Shown: piece by piece, positions 1 to 12,753 of the stretch
Layout: each line of letters opens with the position of its first letter
How positions within the stretch are numbered: the stretch's first letter is position 1
NCBI RefSeq assembly: GCF_019059575.1
Contig: NW_024881501.1
Location: 1 to 64,000, forward strand
Length of the DNA: 64,000 bases
Direction: 5' to 3'
DNA from: Amphibalanus amphitrite
Lineage: Eukaryota; Arthropoda; Thecostraca; Balanomorpha; Balanidae
Translations under genes and position numbers: made by a program
The notes under the pieces: model-generated
Database searches by the model: none
Told to the model about the DNA's origin: nothing
Seen by the model: the letters and a program-made list of their open reading frames with translations, nothing else

Positions 1-129
1 CACGCGCCCGTGCCAACTGAGTGTAACAATTTGTTCGATCACAATAACTTTACAACGACGGGGTTGATTGAGCTGAAACTTAGCATGTCGTGGACATGCA
101 AATGATAATGCATTTCCACGTGTCACGGT

Positions 130-470
130 TTGGGTGCTGCTGCACGTGCGCACGCGCAGGGTACGCTTCCAGATCTCGAGAACGGCTGGGCCGATTGCGC
201 TCAAATTTGGTACGTCGTTAGGGACTGTTTGACAGGGTGCCGTGCGTATGTCAGTTTGGGTCCAGCTTGCACGTGCGCACGTGCGGGGGTCGCTTCCACA
301 TCTCGAGAGTGGCTGGGCAGATTGTGCTCAAATTTGGTACACCGTTAGGGACCGTTTAGGAGGGTGCCGTGCTCAAGTCCATTTGTGTCCATTTGCACGT
401 GCACACGAGCGGGGTCACTTTCACATCTCGAATGAGCGGCTTTGCCATTGCGCTCAGAATCATCATTTCT
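130..470. repeat. Tandem repeat, ~126-bp unit, about 2.7 copies
   Basis: The motif CACGTGCGCACG and the phrase CTCAAATTTGGTAC recur at intervals of about 125-127 bp (CACGTG cores near 143, 270 and 395). The short open frames here are by-products of the repeat and look non-coding. Confidence 0.8.
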
Positions 471-480
471 TGATCCGTTA

Positions 481-2485
481 AAGGAGCATTCGGCTTCACT
501 ATCACGTAGTTTTCCAGTTCTCATGCGTGTTTCTCTTCATGATTGCGAATTCCATTAATACAGTTTGTTAGTTGATTCAACATTATGTATTGTGTATTTA
601 AGATGAAGCTCAGCAGTAACATTCATGACATCATCAAAGCATAGTCAAGCATATGAAGACGTGAAATAATGTGCATGGTAGTAGAGACTGTGGTGAGTGG
701 CGATATCTCATACCAATCTGAGTGCACATAATGATACATGATTTCATCACCCATGAGCCTCTTTAACCCGCGCCCGGGTGGGCCTTTCAGCCAGCTTCAC
801 CATAGTGATGGAGAGGGGGACGTATTTGTCCACGCCATATTATCTCGCAAAGGAAGAAAGGTAGAAAGATGCGGAAGGGCAGTAGGTAGCTCGCTATAAG
901 AACTTTGAGAATCATCTAGACCATTTTTCGATCAGGCCTCGCTAAAGGTCACTGGTGATCACCAAAAGTTCACGAATTCTGGTTTTCGATTTTAAACGTT
1001 CCACAAATCAGCGCACACACAAGTAAATGAGGGGCCAGCCTTCTGCTCTTGAGCACTTATGTTGAGCCACGCAAGAATAATTAAGCCAGTCATTAGCAGG
1101 TCACACTTGGTAGGCATTTCGACTGTTGCAGTCTTGCTGAGCTTCCATTCAGTTTTCTTGACGGCTCCAGCCTCCATCATGTTTAATTGCAGTAGCAACT
1201 TACAACTGAAGTTCGTCAATCTTTTTACTTTATATGTTGGCCATAAGTCGGGCTATGTCTGGTTCAGCTGGCAGATGAATTTCAGCACACACCAGAAGCC
1301 TTCCAGCAACAGGAACATAGGCCTGTGCCTTCTTAGGTAGACCTTGGGTAGACCTCTTCCAAGCCGTTCCTTATGACATTTGTGAAGATTGCAAGTGTCT
1401 CTCAGTTTTTTTTTCTTCTCCTGACACTACCATTATGATAAAATTATCAGTGCCTGACTGCTCTAGCAGATAAACAGGATAGATTTAAAGAAAATGAAAT
1501 AAAATGCTTTAATTACATAAATACCAAATATCCCAGAAGACACCGCTTGAAATGCTTGCTGTAAACGTAAGTCAATTTTATCGCCTTGAAATGATTCACT
1601 TATCACGTGCAATATGTGCTTGATATTTGTTTGTGCTCTTTATTGGTGACAAATTATCTTTTCTTGTTTAATATGCACAGGACTATCAACACCCTTACGC
1701 AATTTGCAATGCGGCAACAATAAATGATGCCGATGACTTTGTTTATTCCGTTACCATGGACACGATTTCGTGAGGCTTGACTTCAAACCTTAAACGTTTA
1801 AATAAATGTTTTTAGTAAATGTTAGCGTTCTGTTACACATTTAAAATAAATTAACGTTAAATATTTAGCAAACTTTTATTTCTACGTCCGTGTTTAAAGG
1901 TTAGGATTGCCCTTGTCCTGCGCTGTAAATTCAGAAAACAATTTGCTTCTTTGGTCGACGAGGAACGCCGCAAAGACGCTAGTTCGTCTATACTTATTAT
2001 AGGTCAATGGTAAAAATACTTATGAATTGTAAACTACAAACACTTGTAATTACAAGTTTTTAGTGAAACAGGCCTCAGATTTTAATGAAAATCGGTTCTA
2101 GGGTACTCATAGGCCCCAAAGACACCTGGCAAAATATCAGACTTCTCAGATTAACACTTTTAGAGTTATATTGCATTACATTTTTAAACTTCGGTTTGTA
2201 ACGGTGAGTTTGATGGCCTATAACTCAAGAACGGGTTAAGCAACCAACAAACGGTAAACAACACTAAGCTAATTTATTTATATTTATTTTATTTATTATT
2301 TTTAAAAATTCCAAGAACGTTTTCACTGTTGAACAAAAATCTTGATCTTTTTTCATTTGCCTATAATGACTTTGGGACCAAATTTTTCACATTTTTATTT
2401 TTTGAAAATAAAATTCATGTCATTGCAAATCGACATGCAAAAAATTAGAAAGGTGTTCTTTCTATAAGTTCCTCATTTTCCCGCA
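481..2485. other. Gene-free, AT-rich stretch
   Basis: I see no coding region or clear element. A possible TTAA-flanked element end (TTAACCCGCGCCCGGG) lies at 763-778, but no partner end was found. Short open frames near 992-1340 show no recognisable motif. Confidence 0.5.
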
Positions 2486-2489
2486 AACA

Positions 2490-3120
2490 AATGGGTTTCG
2501 GAGGGGTTAATACGACCCCAGCACGCCGTATCGCTTCTAATAGAGCTAGAGCCTCGCGGAAAAAATGAGCGTATGTGCCGTTACAAGTCGCAGCGATTGG
2601 TACCCGATTTTAAGGTCTCAGGTTAACCGGTAGCGTGTGAGGACGGGTCAAGTGACTGAAGTTAGGGATTCGGTTTTTAATAAATAACTTTGCAAAATAT
2701 GGCCGCAGAGCCGCGATTTTGGCATCATTCAGTTCGCCTAGCTCAGGTGCGTCGAATGGTGTACTTTTGGTTAGGGTGAGGTCAACTTAAGGAGTTGACC
2801 TCGGTCAAGGTCAGGTCAGCCCCTCAGGTCACGAAGCTGGGCAAAGGGTATCATATGGCACATCATTCGATTCGGCAGCACAACATCCCTAGAAAGTTTT
2901 AGCAGTTACAATGTTCCCGATATTTGGGTCGCCTGCCTAGCCCCGGAATGCCCAACCAATGAACTAGGACCTTCCAAACGTCACCATACAATCGGTACTA
3001 TTTAGTCAGAGAGGGGACGCTAGTAATTTCCAGGAACCTCTAGCTCTATCAAGATCTGAACGGTGGGGGGGGGGAGGGTTCATTGACTCTTCCTCTTTAC
3101 GTTAACGGCCGGTAAACACC
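2490..3120. mobile_element. Degenerate TTAA-type MITE (related to the 37.65-kb family)
   Basis: The left part to about 2873 aligns by eye with 37,660-38,030: the same order of AGGTCA-rich blocks and the shared phrases CAGCGATTGGTACCCGATTT and CATTCGATTCGGCAG. The right part has the usual G-run next to the end (3063-3073). No transposase is encoded. The two halves may come from different subfamilies. Confidence 0.55.
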
Positions 3121-4408
3121 TTAACTGGCGATAATTTAGCCATTTCTTATAGTAAAGGACGGTAACTAGAGCATTGAAAAAAAACTACGGTAAATATGCC
3201 GTTAACATCAATAGCGGCGGAACACCTTCAATTAAGAGGGGGGGGGGGGGGGGTGCACTGCCGACTTTTGGTCCCATTCTTTCCATGCAACGCCCTAGGT
3301 CTAATGTTAAAATTCCCAAATCAAGGGGGAGGGGGTGGGCATGGTGCCCTTCCCGTTCCGCCGCCTATAGTTAACATGCAGGGAGAGAGGTCATATTGCG
3401 CCATGTTCTTAAATGCGCCACACCTTCCTCCTGCCCAAAATTCGATTCGAACGAATACTCGAATGTGTGCATTTACTTCACCACCAATACTCGCTCTTAT
3501 GCCGGTCCATAGGGGCAGGTGAGGTGTCTCAGCTTTCTCGCAGACCTTTTTTGTGATTTCCTCTATTTTCTTACGCGAAACAGTCTATTTCGACCTTTGC
3601 TAGTGTCATGGTTTATCTTTGAGATAGTAATTCAACTAATAATCATTGTTAATTACTCGTTTAATGGTAGTTTTAAAAGTTTATCACCACAAATATGTCG
3701 TCGCCATATTTGAAGCTCATGAAAAATGTGTTCCATTCGTAATTGCGCCCACCCTATTTGCGCCCTATTCTTCAACCCAGATAAACAGCATCTGGTGGTT
3801 GGGACACATTTCATTGAACACTTTGATTATTAGAGCGCTCACCTTACCATTACCTTAGCCTTCACAGCATAAATGGTTAATGGGCTGACACGTTCAAATA
3901 GGCTACTTAGTTAGGTGGCAAACCGTTGTTTTTAATAGGGCGCTTTTACATGAGAGGCATGGGCGCTTTTTGATGGGGGAGTCCGTAAATGCGCCCTTTG
4001 CAGATGTGCCGGAAAGCTTTTATCTTGTTAATTTGTCTGGGTGTGATACAAATTGGGAGTTGTTATTTGATGCCAAAATAACTGAGGTACAATTTGAGAT
4101 ACCTATCATCAAACATGACAGCTGGTCAACTTTAGCCGAAATAGCCGATATCCTTAAGGTGGCGCAATATGACTTATCTCCCCCATATTTGTTATTAGAG
4201 CTGAACCCCTGCCGCAGTATTGCGTCGGGTGTGGACAACTACCGCCATCTGTTGACGGCGATACAAGTTCGGTTACTGCGGGACAGCCTAACTTCAGGCG
4301 CTCGTCACTCGCGCCATCTATGGAGAAGTCCTACGAAACAGAAGTACGCCTTACCTCAGTTATGCGTTAGGGCTGAATCTCTCTTTGGTCTTATGCCAAT
4401 TTGAATTT
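2874..4408. repeat. Dispersed repeat D, copy 1, with ~0.8 kb of extra sequence
   Basis: Segments 2874-3377 and 4186-4408 match 20,061-20,790 closely by eye and in the same order. In the second copy they are contiguous, so 3378-4185 is either an insertion here or a deletion there. The interval holds G-runs and several open frames (for example 3970-4404) that change frame between copies, so I treat them as non-coding. Confidence 0.65.
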
Positions 4409-6305
4409 CCTTACCGTTTTTGTATCATCGTCAACCAACTGTTTGCTCTAGCCAATTGCTCTACGAGTTTTTCGAATGGATGCAAATGCGATTTGAGTTT
4501 GCTTGTTTGTATTTGTTGTTGAGTGCTGATGTGTCACGAACTAAGGCCGCCACCACTAGGTCAGCTGGATTAGCTGGGCGACAGCTGATCGGCACCGGCA
4601 CACACGGCGTGGCGCAGTTTTGAGACCGAGCTGGGTCCTTTTTTGTCGACATTTTTGTGGCCAAATTGACGGGCAAGATTTGGTGAGTGACTGTATTGCA
4701 CTGATGTCATGTTTAGTTACCCTCGTATGTCATGAAATGTCACTATCAGACTATCAGTCATGTAGAAACTTACTTTCTATGTGTTTTGTGAAGGTCAGGC
4801 ATTGGATCTGATGGATGCTTTCCCCCACCCAAACATGTCCGTGCATGTATCAGATTTGGTAATTGCATGTTACTTTCGCAGTAACCGATTGGCTGAGGAT
4901 GTCAAGATAACTGGTCGATGAGCCACTGAACGATGACTCAGCGGAATACAAAGGAAGATTTTAAGCATGAATTTTGCTGATTCAATTACGGGCACATCAC
5001 AGTTAAATGGCCACAACATTTATTTTTGTTTCGTTGGGTAAGCCCCTTCCGGTCTGACAAGGCCATTTCAGAGCCGGAAGGGTGATAGGAATAAGGGGAG
5101 ACATTGGTCTGGGCAGGCAGGCACCCTAGAGAGTCGCAGGGACTGAGCCTATCCCGAAGGTCAGGCCGACCAGCCCCCCCCCCCAAGTACTCGTTACACC
5201 CGGCCACAGGTGCGCTCCCTCGGGGGCAGCGGTGCCGCTCCAAGGGAGCAAGCAGCCCGCATGAGACAAAGGCGCCTGGAAGCATGCTTTAACATGCATT
5301 CAGATTGAATTTAAATGAGGGCAGGCGGCCAACCAGACATATAGTGATTCATATGAACGATAAATATCACGCAAATAGTGAATGATCGTGAGCTCCCTAC
5401 ATTCTTTTAGTGGTTTCTGATGGAGCCAGTCAGACGTCAATGACGTCAGACAGCCTGACAAATGACCAAACATCTGACCGGAATCACAGGTCAGGTAGGC
5501 CAAATACCAGCTATCCAGCTCAAGCGGATTCCGAGAAATCGGAAAACGGTTTCAAGAGGTGGCACAAACCCCGTACCTTGGACGGCGAGGGCTAAGGAGG
5601 CTGTCCAGAGTCGGAGTCGGAGTCACGGAAAATCCACCGACTCCGCGGCGCTGGGCTGAGCGCCGTGACTCCGGTCTACACTGGAGGACGCCTGCAGCGT
5701 CGCTGGACCGAGCTGTCAGCCGGGGCCCACCATGTGCTTGATGGTGCTGCCATCTAGCGGCGGAATGAACAGGTCAGCTGTGACCAGAGGGCGCCTCGGT
5801 CGGGTTACAGCGCTGATATAGCGATCAGACAGGCAGGACAGAGTAGAGGGAACATCTGACATCAGGAATGCGATTGATCAATGACTGTAAAACAGTACAC
5901 CCAGGTGAATATATACGGCCGAGCATGACAAATGGCTCCAGATCAGAATAGGTCTCGATACAACATTACGGAAGAAAATGGCACTTGTGACTTCCACAGC
6001 GATAATCAAACCTCCGCTTCTATCCCCAACTTCTTACCTTTGCTAGCTTGGCCTTGTGGTGGCGGGATCACCCTCTGGCAGGGCAGCGGCTGAAGGCCCC
6101 TCTCCGGCTCTACCCGGCGCCACACCAGCACTCCACCACTGTGACGGAAGGCAGCACGGTTGGAGCGGTAGCACGCGGTTGGACGGGGCAGCACAGAGGG
6201 CTGAACGGACGGGCGCCTTGCTGAGGTCGTCCAGACGGTAGCGCGTGCTGTAGTAGCGTCACTGAGACTAGTATCAGGTAGTCCAATCAGGTAGGTAGAT
6301 TCAGG
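4409..6305. other. No recognisable gene
   Basis: Mixed repeat-like sequence. Around 5605-5650 there is a short imperfect inverted repeat of GGAGTCGGAGTC type, and near 5430-5450 two CRE-like TGACGTCA/GACGTCA motifs. The GC-rich open frames between 4986 and 6241 overlap on both strands and match no family I recognise. Confidence 0.45.
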
Positions 6306-6309
6306 GCAG

Positions 6310-6810
6310 ACATGTCCATGGATCCGAGTGATGGATCTATGATCTCAGTGGATCTCGAAGCAAAGTACAGGTTGGGATCTATGATCCCACCGGATCCGGC
6401 GTGAAAAGTACATCTTGGATCTATGATCTCATATGATCTGACGATAAATTAAAAACATGGATCTATGATCTGAGTGGTACCCATCATGTAAATACCACAT
6501 TTGAAACCATGCTGTAAAGGGTTTTTATGCCAATAAGTGACACAAAACTATGGATTATGACGTGCGATTACATAAAATCACTAAACAGAACGCTTGTGAG
6601 TTGAAACAAGTGCTTTTTTGGGATATATGTGTTGACAAAAAATAATTGAGGATCTATGATCTCACTGCCCACTGGATCTCAAGCAAAATGAGACTCGGAT
6701 CTGTGATTCCTACGGATCTCTCGATAAATCACAGAGCTAGATCTATGATCCCGTCGAATCCGAGACCAGGTTCCGTGGGATCAGATCCCAGATCCATTTT
6801 CTCGGATCCA
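6310..6810. repeat. Interrupted tandem repeat with GGATCTATGATC core
   Basis: The core GGATCTATGATCTCA and variants recur about every 45-55 bp at 6310-6480 and again at 6648-6810. The two blocks are separated by about 165 bp of unrelated AT-rich sequence. Confidence 0.75.
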
Positions 6811-7011
6811 TGCACATGTCTGATTCAGGGTATATTGAATTAAGGGGTAAGACCAAGTTAGGTAGGCATGATCCACGGAATTGTCTTGTTTTGTAAGTCG
6901 GTTTTCATAATCACAATAAGATTTTTTATATCATGGACTTTGTAGGGGAGAGTGGGGCAAAGCGGGCACTCGGGGCAAAGTGGCCACCCATCGTTTTAGC
7001 CCTCCACAGCT

Positions 7012-7931
7012 TTATGCCTCGCCCGCACATGCCATTCTTCCATCTTAGAACGCACATGGGGGGGGGAGTGGTTGCCACCCCCACCCCCCGCGCCATTTCG
7101 TTCCTGTTGGAAATAGAGCTTCGCGGTAAAGACCAAAAAGATTCTTTGGGAAGAGACAAATCCAATGATACCCAGTTTTACCTTCTCAGGCCAGTCATTG
7201 ACCCTCCAGATCAGGTCAAACTAAAAAATGTTGCTGTTTTGGGTCACCGTTGGATATCAAGTGCGCTGCTCACCATATACCGATGACAATGCCATTTTGT
7301 GGTGCCAAGTAAGCTAGAACCTCTTTGTCACACTATCCGACCAGGTTTTTGCTGCTGAGGTCATTTCAGGTCAAGTTAGGTCAAGGTCAATGATATGTGT
7401 TTGTATTGTATGTTTGTGTGTGTCTGTGTGTATACTGATGTGTACACCGATTGTTTATGTGTCCATATTACATCAGATCATGAAATGAGAAGCTTTTACC
7501 AAAAATACAGTCGAAGAAATTTCACAAAAAGGAAATTCAGCTTGCCTAAAGCGCAATGTTTTTAGATGACCTAGGTTCACCTCGACCCTGACCTTGACAT
7601 CTGTACATCGTCAAACAACATGTTCCATGATAGTTGGGAGGTAAGACTGGCAAAAAAGGCCGAAATCAAGGTGTCAAAGCCGTAGCCAACGCAAGATGTT
7701 GGATATTTGACATTTGGGTCATGGCCTGACCTGATGAACAATGTCATATCTCCGAAACCAAAAACCACAGAAACTTGAAATTTTTAGTGGACATAAAGAA
7801 AGGATAGAGGAACAACTATACGAAAAATCAGCCTTCTAGCTCTAAAAATGTTGAATGCAGAGCAGAAAACCTACCTGGGAGAGGGGGGTGGCAACTGGCA
7901 CCCCCCCCCCCCATGTGCGGGCAAGGGTTAA
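7012..7931. mobile_element. TTAA-flanked MITE, family A, copy 1
   Basis: Closely related to the copy at 11,840-12,753, with the same interior and the same CCCTCGCCCGCACATG-type end. The left TTAA/CCC is degraded (TTATGCCTCGCCC) while the right end is GGGTTAA. G-runs lie just inside both ends. It encodes no protein; the open frames inside it are chance frames. It is probably a piggyBac-type non-autonomous element, judged from TTAA and CCC...GGG ends only. Confidence 0.75.
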
Positions 7932-8379
7932 CGATGGGTGGCTTAAGCGTTTTAGCTCTAGCGTTTTAGGAGCTGGCTTCCGGTGGGCCGGTGGACGCTG
8001 ACCGTGTGCGAGCTCCATAGGTGTGGGAACGTTTTCGAAAGTGGGGGGGGGGGGGCAGGCTCCCAGAGGCACAAAACCTCACCTACCCCCAAAATCCATT
8101 TTCTCCTCGGATTTCGGCCACTTTATTTTCGCAAGCATGCTCAAATCGGTAAAAAGGTGACAAGAAAAATAAATCGACCAAAATCTCAGGGAGACTCCGT
8201 CCAGATATTAAATCTCATGAACACGCGTCCCCCTGGCCTCCGCAGCCGCGTTGGCACCAGGAGCGGATCCAGGAAAACTCCTAGGGGAGGGTCATGAATC
8301 GAAGTAACATGACCCTTTTGGGTATAGGTTAGTGCCCCTACCTATACCCAAAATTAAAACCTCAACGGATTTCGGCCAC

Positions 8380-9310
8380 TTAACCCTCGCACGACCAGGC
8401 CATTTCTCATAACACGAACGACCAGGGGGGGGGGGGTTGTTACGACCCCCCCCTGGCGTTTCGAAACGGAAGGTCGTAGAGCTTAGCGGAAAAAACCAAC
8501 GGATTGCTCTCAACGAGATCTCGCGATTGGTGGTATATTTTTTGGTCCTAGGTCAACATTTGACCTACTTATGACCGGTCAAAGGTCAAATTTTCCGAAA
8601 AAGACTTTTTTCAGCTTTCCGCGGCGATTGCGGCAAAACGGTGGGAGATATCGACTTGAAACCTTCACTTTCGTGTTCCTTGATCAATTCTCTATCGTTT
8701 GGTATGTATTTCGTTTCCCTAGCTCTAAAAATGGCGCGTTGGGAGCGCCGGAAGTCGGCAAGGTAAAAAAAAAATCAAAATTTAAATTTTTGAAATCTGA
8801 TTGTATTTTTGGATTTGGGAGGTCCATTTGCTCCCTATAGAAGCTAATATTGCTGCATATTCCCATTGAGGTGACAAGAATTAGCAAAATAGTGGTTCGG
8901 GCGCTTTTCAAAAATAGTACCGGACGCTGTTCCTCTTGTGACGTCATAGCTCCGTGACCTGACCTGACCCGGTCAATTTTCTTGCACCACACGATAGCCA
9001 ATGCTTGCCCGAACATGCATGGGAAGTTTCATCATGATCCATCAAACAATGTGGGTATCACCGGCAGAAAACCTAGGGATTCGGCGCACACGTTTGGTAA
9101 CTGTCGGCCGGAGGCTGTACCTCTTATGACGTCATAACTCCGTGACCTGACATGACCCGATCAATTTTTTTTCGGCAAAAGATGCGCAAAGGTTGCCCCA
9201 GAGGGTATTGAAAATTTCAGCCCGCTACGACAAGCCGTTTAGCGTGCACTTCGAAAAAACCTCAGGGGGGGGGGGGTTGATACAACCCCCCCTAGGCGTT
9301 CTAGGGTTAA
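8380..9310. mobile_element. TTAA-flanked MITE, family F3
   Basis: Starts TTAACCCTCGCACGACC and ends CTAGGGTTAA, giving an element of about 930 bp. Just inside the ends are G-run/loop/C-run hairpins with loops of GTTGTTACGAC type on the left and GTTGATACAAC on the right. The interior has TGACGTCATA and repeated TGACCTGACC motifs. A partial copy lies at 25,535-25,846. No transposase is present. Confidence 0.7.
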
Positions 9311-9339
9311 TTTTGGTGGTGCCCTATTTTCATTTTTTT

Positions 9340-9958
9340 TTTTGCCCTGGCAGGCCTGTGGTGACCCCTGGCGGGCCTGTGGTGCCCCTGCTAGGCCGCA
9401 GGGGCCCTGGCAGGTTTGTGGTGCCCCTGGAAGGACTGTGGTGCTTCTTACGAGCCTGAAGTGCCAACGACAGGCCCATGGTGCCTCTGCGAGGCCGGTG
9501 GTGCCCCGGCGAGGCCGTGGTGCCCCTGCTAGGCCGCTCCTGACAGGACTGTGGTGCTCCTGACAAGCCTGAAGTGTCCCCGACAGGCACGTGATGCCCC
9601 TGACAATCCCAGGGTGCCCCTGCGAGGCCAGTGGGTGCCCCTGGCAAGCCTGTGGTGCCCCTGGCAGGTCTGTGGTGCCCCTGCTAGGCTTCTGGTGCCC
9701 CTGACAGGTCTGTGGTGCTCCTGACAGGCCTGTGGTGCTCCTGAAAGGACTGTGGTGCCCTTGGCTCTGACAAGCCAGAGGTGCCCCCGACAGGCCCGTG
9801 GTGCCCTTGACAGGCCCAAGGTGCCCCTGCGAGGCCGGTGGTGCCCCTAGAAGGCCTTTGGTGCCCCTGGAAGACCTGTGGTGCCCCTGACAGGTCTGTG
9901 GTGCCCCTGGCAGACCGGTGGTGCTCTTGCTAGGCCGATGGTGCTCCTGACAGGCCGG
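9340..9958. repeat. 20-bp minisatellite (TGGTGCCCCTGACAGGCCTG type)
   Basis: About 30 imperfect units of 20 bp. Because 20 is not a multiple of 3, the three frames cycle and a long collagen-like open frame appears on the minus strand; it is an artefact. The array resumes at 15,293 in the correct register after a LINE insertion, and again at 17,244 after a hAT insertion. Confidence 0.9.
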
Positions 9959-10332
9959 TTTGTTTGTTGTTTGTTTTGTTTGCTCGATTTTATTGAATAT
10001 TTTCGCATAAATAGACATAAGGCAATCTTGGATCGGTGCAAAAGCTATTCAGCTTATTTCATGGCACCTCTCCCTCACACACTCTAGCTCATTCACACGT
10101 CATTCATGACAAGAAGAAAAAAAAAACATCGGGTGCAACACAAATAATGATAAACCGAGGTTTTGATAATCAAATTAAAAGAAAAATACAATGAAAAATT
10201 AAGTACACTTAAAAGTATAAAATAATCGTTGGTATCAACTAAGTTACGTATAAACATAAGTAACTGAAGTAAAGCTGCCGCCTCTGAGGTAGTTCACTGG
10301 CGAGTGGCGATGTCCGCAAAAAAGGGCTGCTG

Positions 10333-10858
10333 TCACCGCCGCGCGGCCACGCCGCCGCCAGCCGCCGCCGAATTCCTGATGGTGAGGGATTTTTCAATGT
10401 AAATCTGGAAGCACTCGGCGACGCGCCGACCATCCTCTGCGCTGAGGGATTTGCCGTGGAAGAGGATGTCAAGTTTTTGTTCTGATGAAAGGTGTGTAAA
10501 GTTTTGAATTGTATCGGAGAGATCGGTGAATAAATTATCTCTCAACGACTGGTACAGTGGACAGTGTAGAACAAAGTGTTGGACATTTTCGGTTCGGAAG
10601 CCACATGTACAACAGCACGATTCTGATTTTTGAATTTGATATAGGTATGCATTTAGCGGTAAAGTTGCGGTTCTAATTCGTGTATGAAGGATATTTCTAA
10701 ATTTACTGCCAAATGAGTAGTATGCAGGGGGAGAAGGGCAGTCCCACAGCTCGACGATGCCATTTACAAAGGTTGAAAGGCAAGGTTGTTGTCGGATTGA
10801 AGTTGGAAGTTGGTTCCATTTCCTGACGGTGCTTGGTATGAATGATCTTTGGAATGAT
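10333..10858 (-). pseudogene. LINE C-terminal region with zinc-knuckle-like motif, second piece of the split copy
   Basis: Minus-strand reading gives SFQRSFIPSTVRKWNQLP, the conserved tail block of Jockey/CR1-like ORF2 proteins, and then a Cys/His cluster CCCTCGFRTENVQHFVLHC with spacing typical of the LINE C-terminal CCHC motif. It ends at a stop near 10,333. Joined to 14,260 upstream, the sequence runs ANNTTSFQRSF without a break, which shows that the intervening LINE is a later insertion. Confidence 0.82.
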
Positions 10859-11082
10859 GTTGTAATGTGTTGTATTGTATTGTATTACCTTCATGGACAA
10901 TCCACGCGGGGCGTGGCGATTACAGTCCAGAGTCTGAGTCGGGCACAAACAAAAACATGCGGGAACAAGAAACACAGGCATACAGATTCAATCGCTGGAC
11001 ATTCGCTCTCTCTATATACAAACGGACGATTCAAGACAGCACACCGCACACGGCTGCGGATACCCCCTCCCCCTGACACGGG

Positions 11083-11839
11083 TCATCGTCGGGCGGTCGC
11101 CATCGCCGGACAGACTGCAGCCTTGGCCGCACGGGCGAATTGGGCGGGGCGCTGTTCGATGACACCGGGAGGCAGACTGTTGAGTAGCGCCGCGGCCCGG
11201 TAGCCGAATCGTCGCTTGCCTGTCTCGAGCCGCGAGCGTGGAAGGTGGAAAAGGTGGTCCTGTCGAGTGGATCTCTCTCGCGCGTCACTGTTATTCGTGA
11301 AGATGGCAGCTAGTGCTTCGGGCTCGCCGTTGCTTATTATTTTCTGCGCAGTTACCATGGCTTTAACATCGGCCATAGCTTTCGGAGGCATCCATCCGAG
11401 TGAATCGCGGAGGCCAGAGACGTGATCGAATTTCCGGCGGCCGAATATGACCCGTGCTGCAAAGTTTAGAATTTTTTGGAGTCTGTCGAAGTTTTTCTGG
11501 GAGCCATTTCCATATACAGTGAGGCAGTACTGGACGCGCGAGATGACGAGTGCAGTCACGATCGTTTTGAGGATACCGTCTGGGAGGCAGTGTCGTGCGT
11601 GGGAGAGGCCGATCAGTACGCCCATGCAGCGACGGCTCAGCTCGGCCACGTGTGCTTCCCAGGTGAGTGCGCCGTCGAATACAACACCCAGGTTTCCCAC
11701 CTGCGCGCACGGCAGGAGCTCAGCGTCACGGAAAGAGATTTTGAAGCGAGGCAGGTTACGTAGGTTTTGTCGGCTACCGAATACCATCAGTTGAGTTTTA
11801 GAAGCGTTGACTTTCAGGGCGTGTGCGCAGAACCATGCG
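11083..11839 (-). pseudogene. LINE reverse transcriptase C-terminal half (downstream of the MITE pair)
   Basis: Reads AWFCAHALKVNASKTQLMVFGS through LGVVFDGALTWEAHVAELSRRC to a tail RRFGYRAAALLNSLPPG, with strong similarity to residues ~765-1010 of the LINE at 27.3-30.3 kb. The first codons of the upstream open frame (11,840-11,988) belong to the inserted MITE and not to the LINE. The frame from the MITE junction to the end is open. Confidence 0.85.
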
Positions 11840-12753
11840 TTAACCCTCGCCCGCACATGCCATTTTCCCATCCTAGAACGCACATGGGGGGGGGGGGTTG
11901 CCACCCCCCCCCGCGCCATTTCGTTCCTGTTGGAGATAGAGCTTAGCGGTAAAGACCAAAAAGATTCTTTGGGAAGAGACGAATCCAATGATACCCAGTT
12001 TTACCTTCTCAGGTCAGTCATTGACCTTCCAGGTCAGGTCAAACTAAAAAATATTGCTTTTTTGGGTCACCGTTGGATATCAAGTGCGCTGCTTATCATA
12101 TACCGATGACGATGCCGTTTTCTGGTGCCAAGCCAGCTAGAACCTCTTTGTCACACTACCCGACCAGGTTTTTGCTGCTGAGGTCATTTCAGGTCAAGTT
12201 AGGTCAAGGTCATTTATATGTGTTTGTATGTCTGTGTGTATCTGTGTGTATACTGATGTGTGCACCGATTGTTTATGTGTCCATATTACATGAAATCATG
12301 ATCTGATAAGATTTTACCAAAAATGCAGTCAAAAAAAATTCACAAAAAGTAAATTCCGCTTGCCTAAAACGCAATTATCTTAGATGACCTAGGTTGACCT
12401 TGACCTTGACCTTGACATCTGTACATCGTCGAACAACATGTTCCATGATTAGTGGGAGGTAAGACTGGTAAAAAAGGCCGAAATCAAGGTGTCAAAAGCT
12501 CACAAGACCCATAGCCAACGCAAGATGTTGAGAATTGGCCATTTGGGTCATGACATGCCCTGAGAAACAAGGTCATATCTCCGAAACCAAAAACCACAGA
12601 AACTTGAAATTTTCAGGAGACATCAAGAAAGGATAGAGGAGCAGCTATACGAAAAATCAGCCTTCTACCTCTAAACATGTTGAGTGCAGAGCAGAAAGAC
12701 TACCTGGGGGGGGATGGCAACCACCCCCCCCCCCATGTGCGGGCGAGGGTTAA
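11840..12753. mobile_element. TTAA-flanked MITE, family A, copy 2
   Basis: TTAACCCTCGCCCGCACATG on the left is mirrored exactly by CATGTGCGGGCGAGGGTTAA on the right, giving a perfect inverted repeat including the TTAA. G-run/C-run hairpins lie just inside both ends. It interrupts a LINE reading frame, and its TTAA is the duplicated site. It shares the right-hand TTAA with the next element. No coding capacity. Confidence 0.9.

Noticed and set aside
3174-3522. Overlapping frames with poly-Gly around G-runs
   Set aside because: G homopolymers read as Gly; frame differs between the two copies of repeat D.
9239-10018. 259-codon minus-strand frame with collagen-like GAPQACQGHH repeats
   Set aside because: Produced by the 20-bp minisatellite, which leaves all three frames open; it also crosses into a LINE tail and a MITE.
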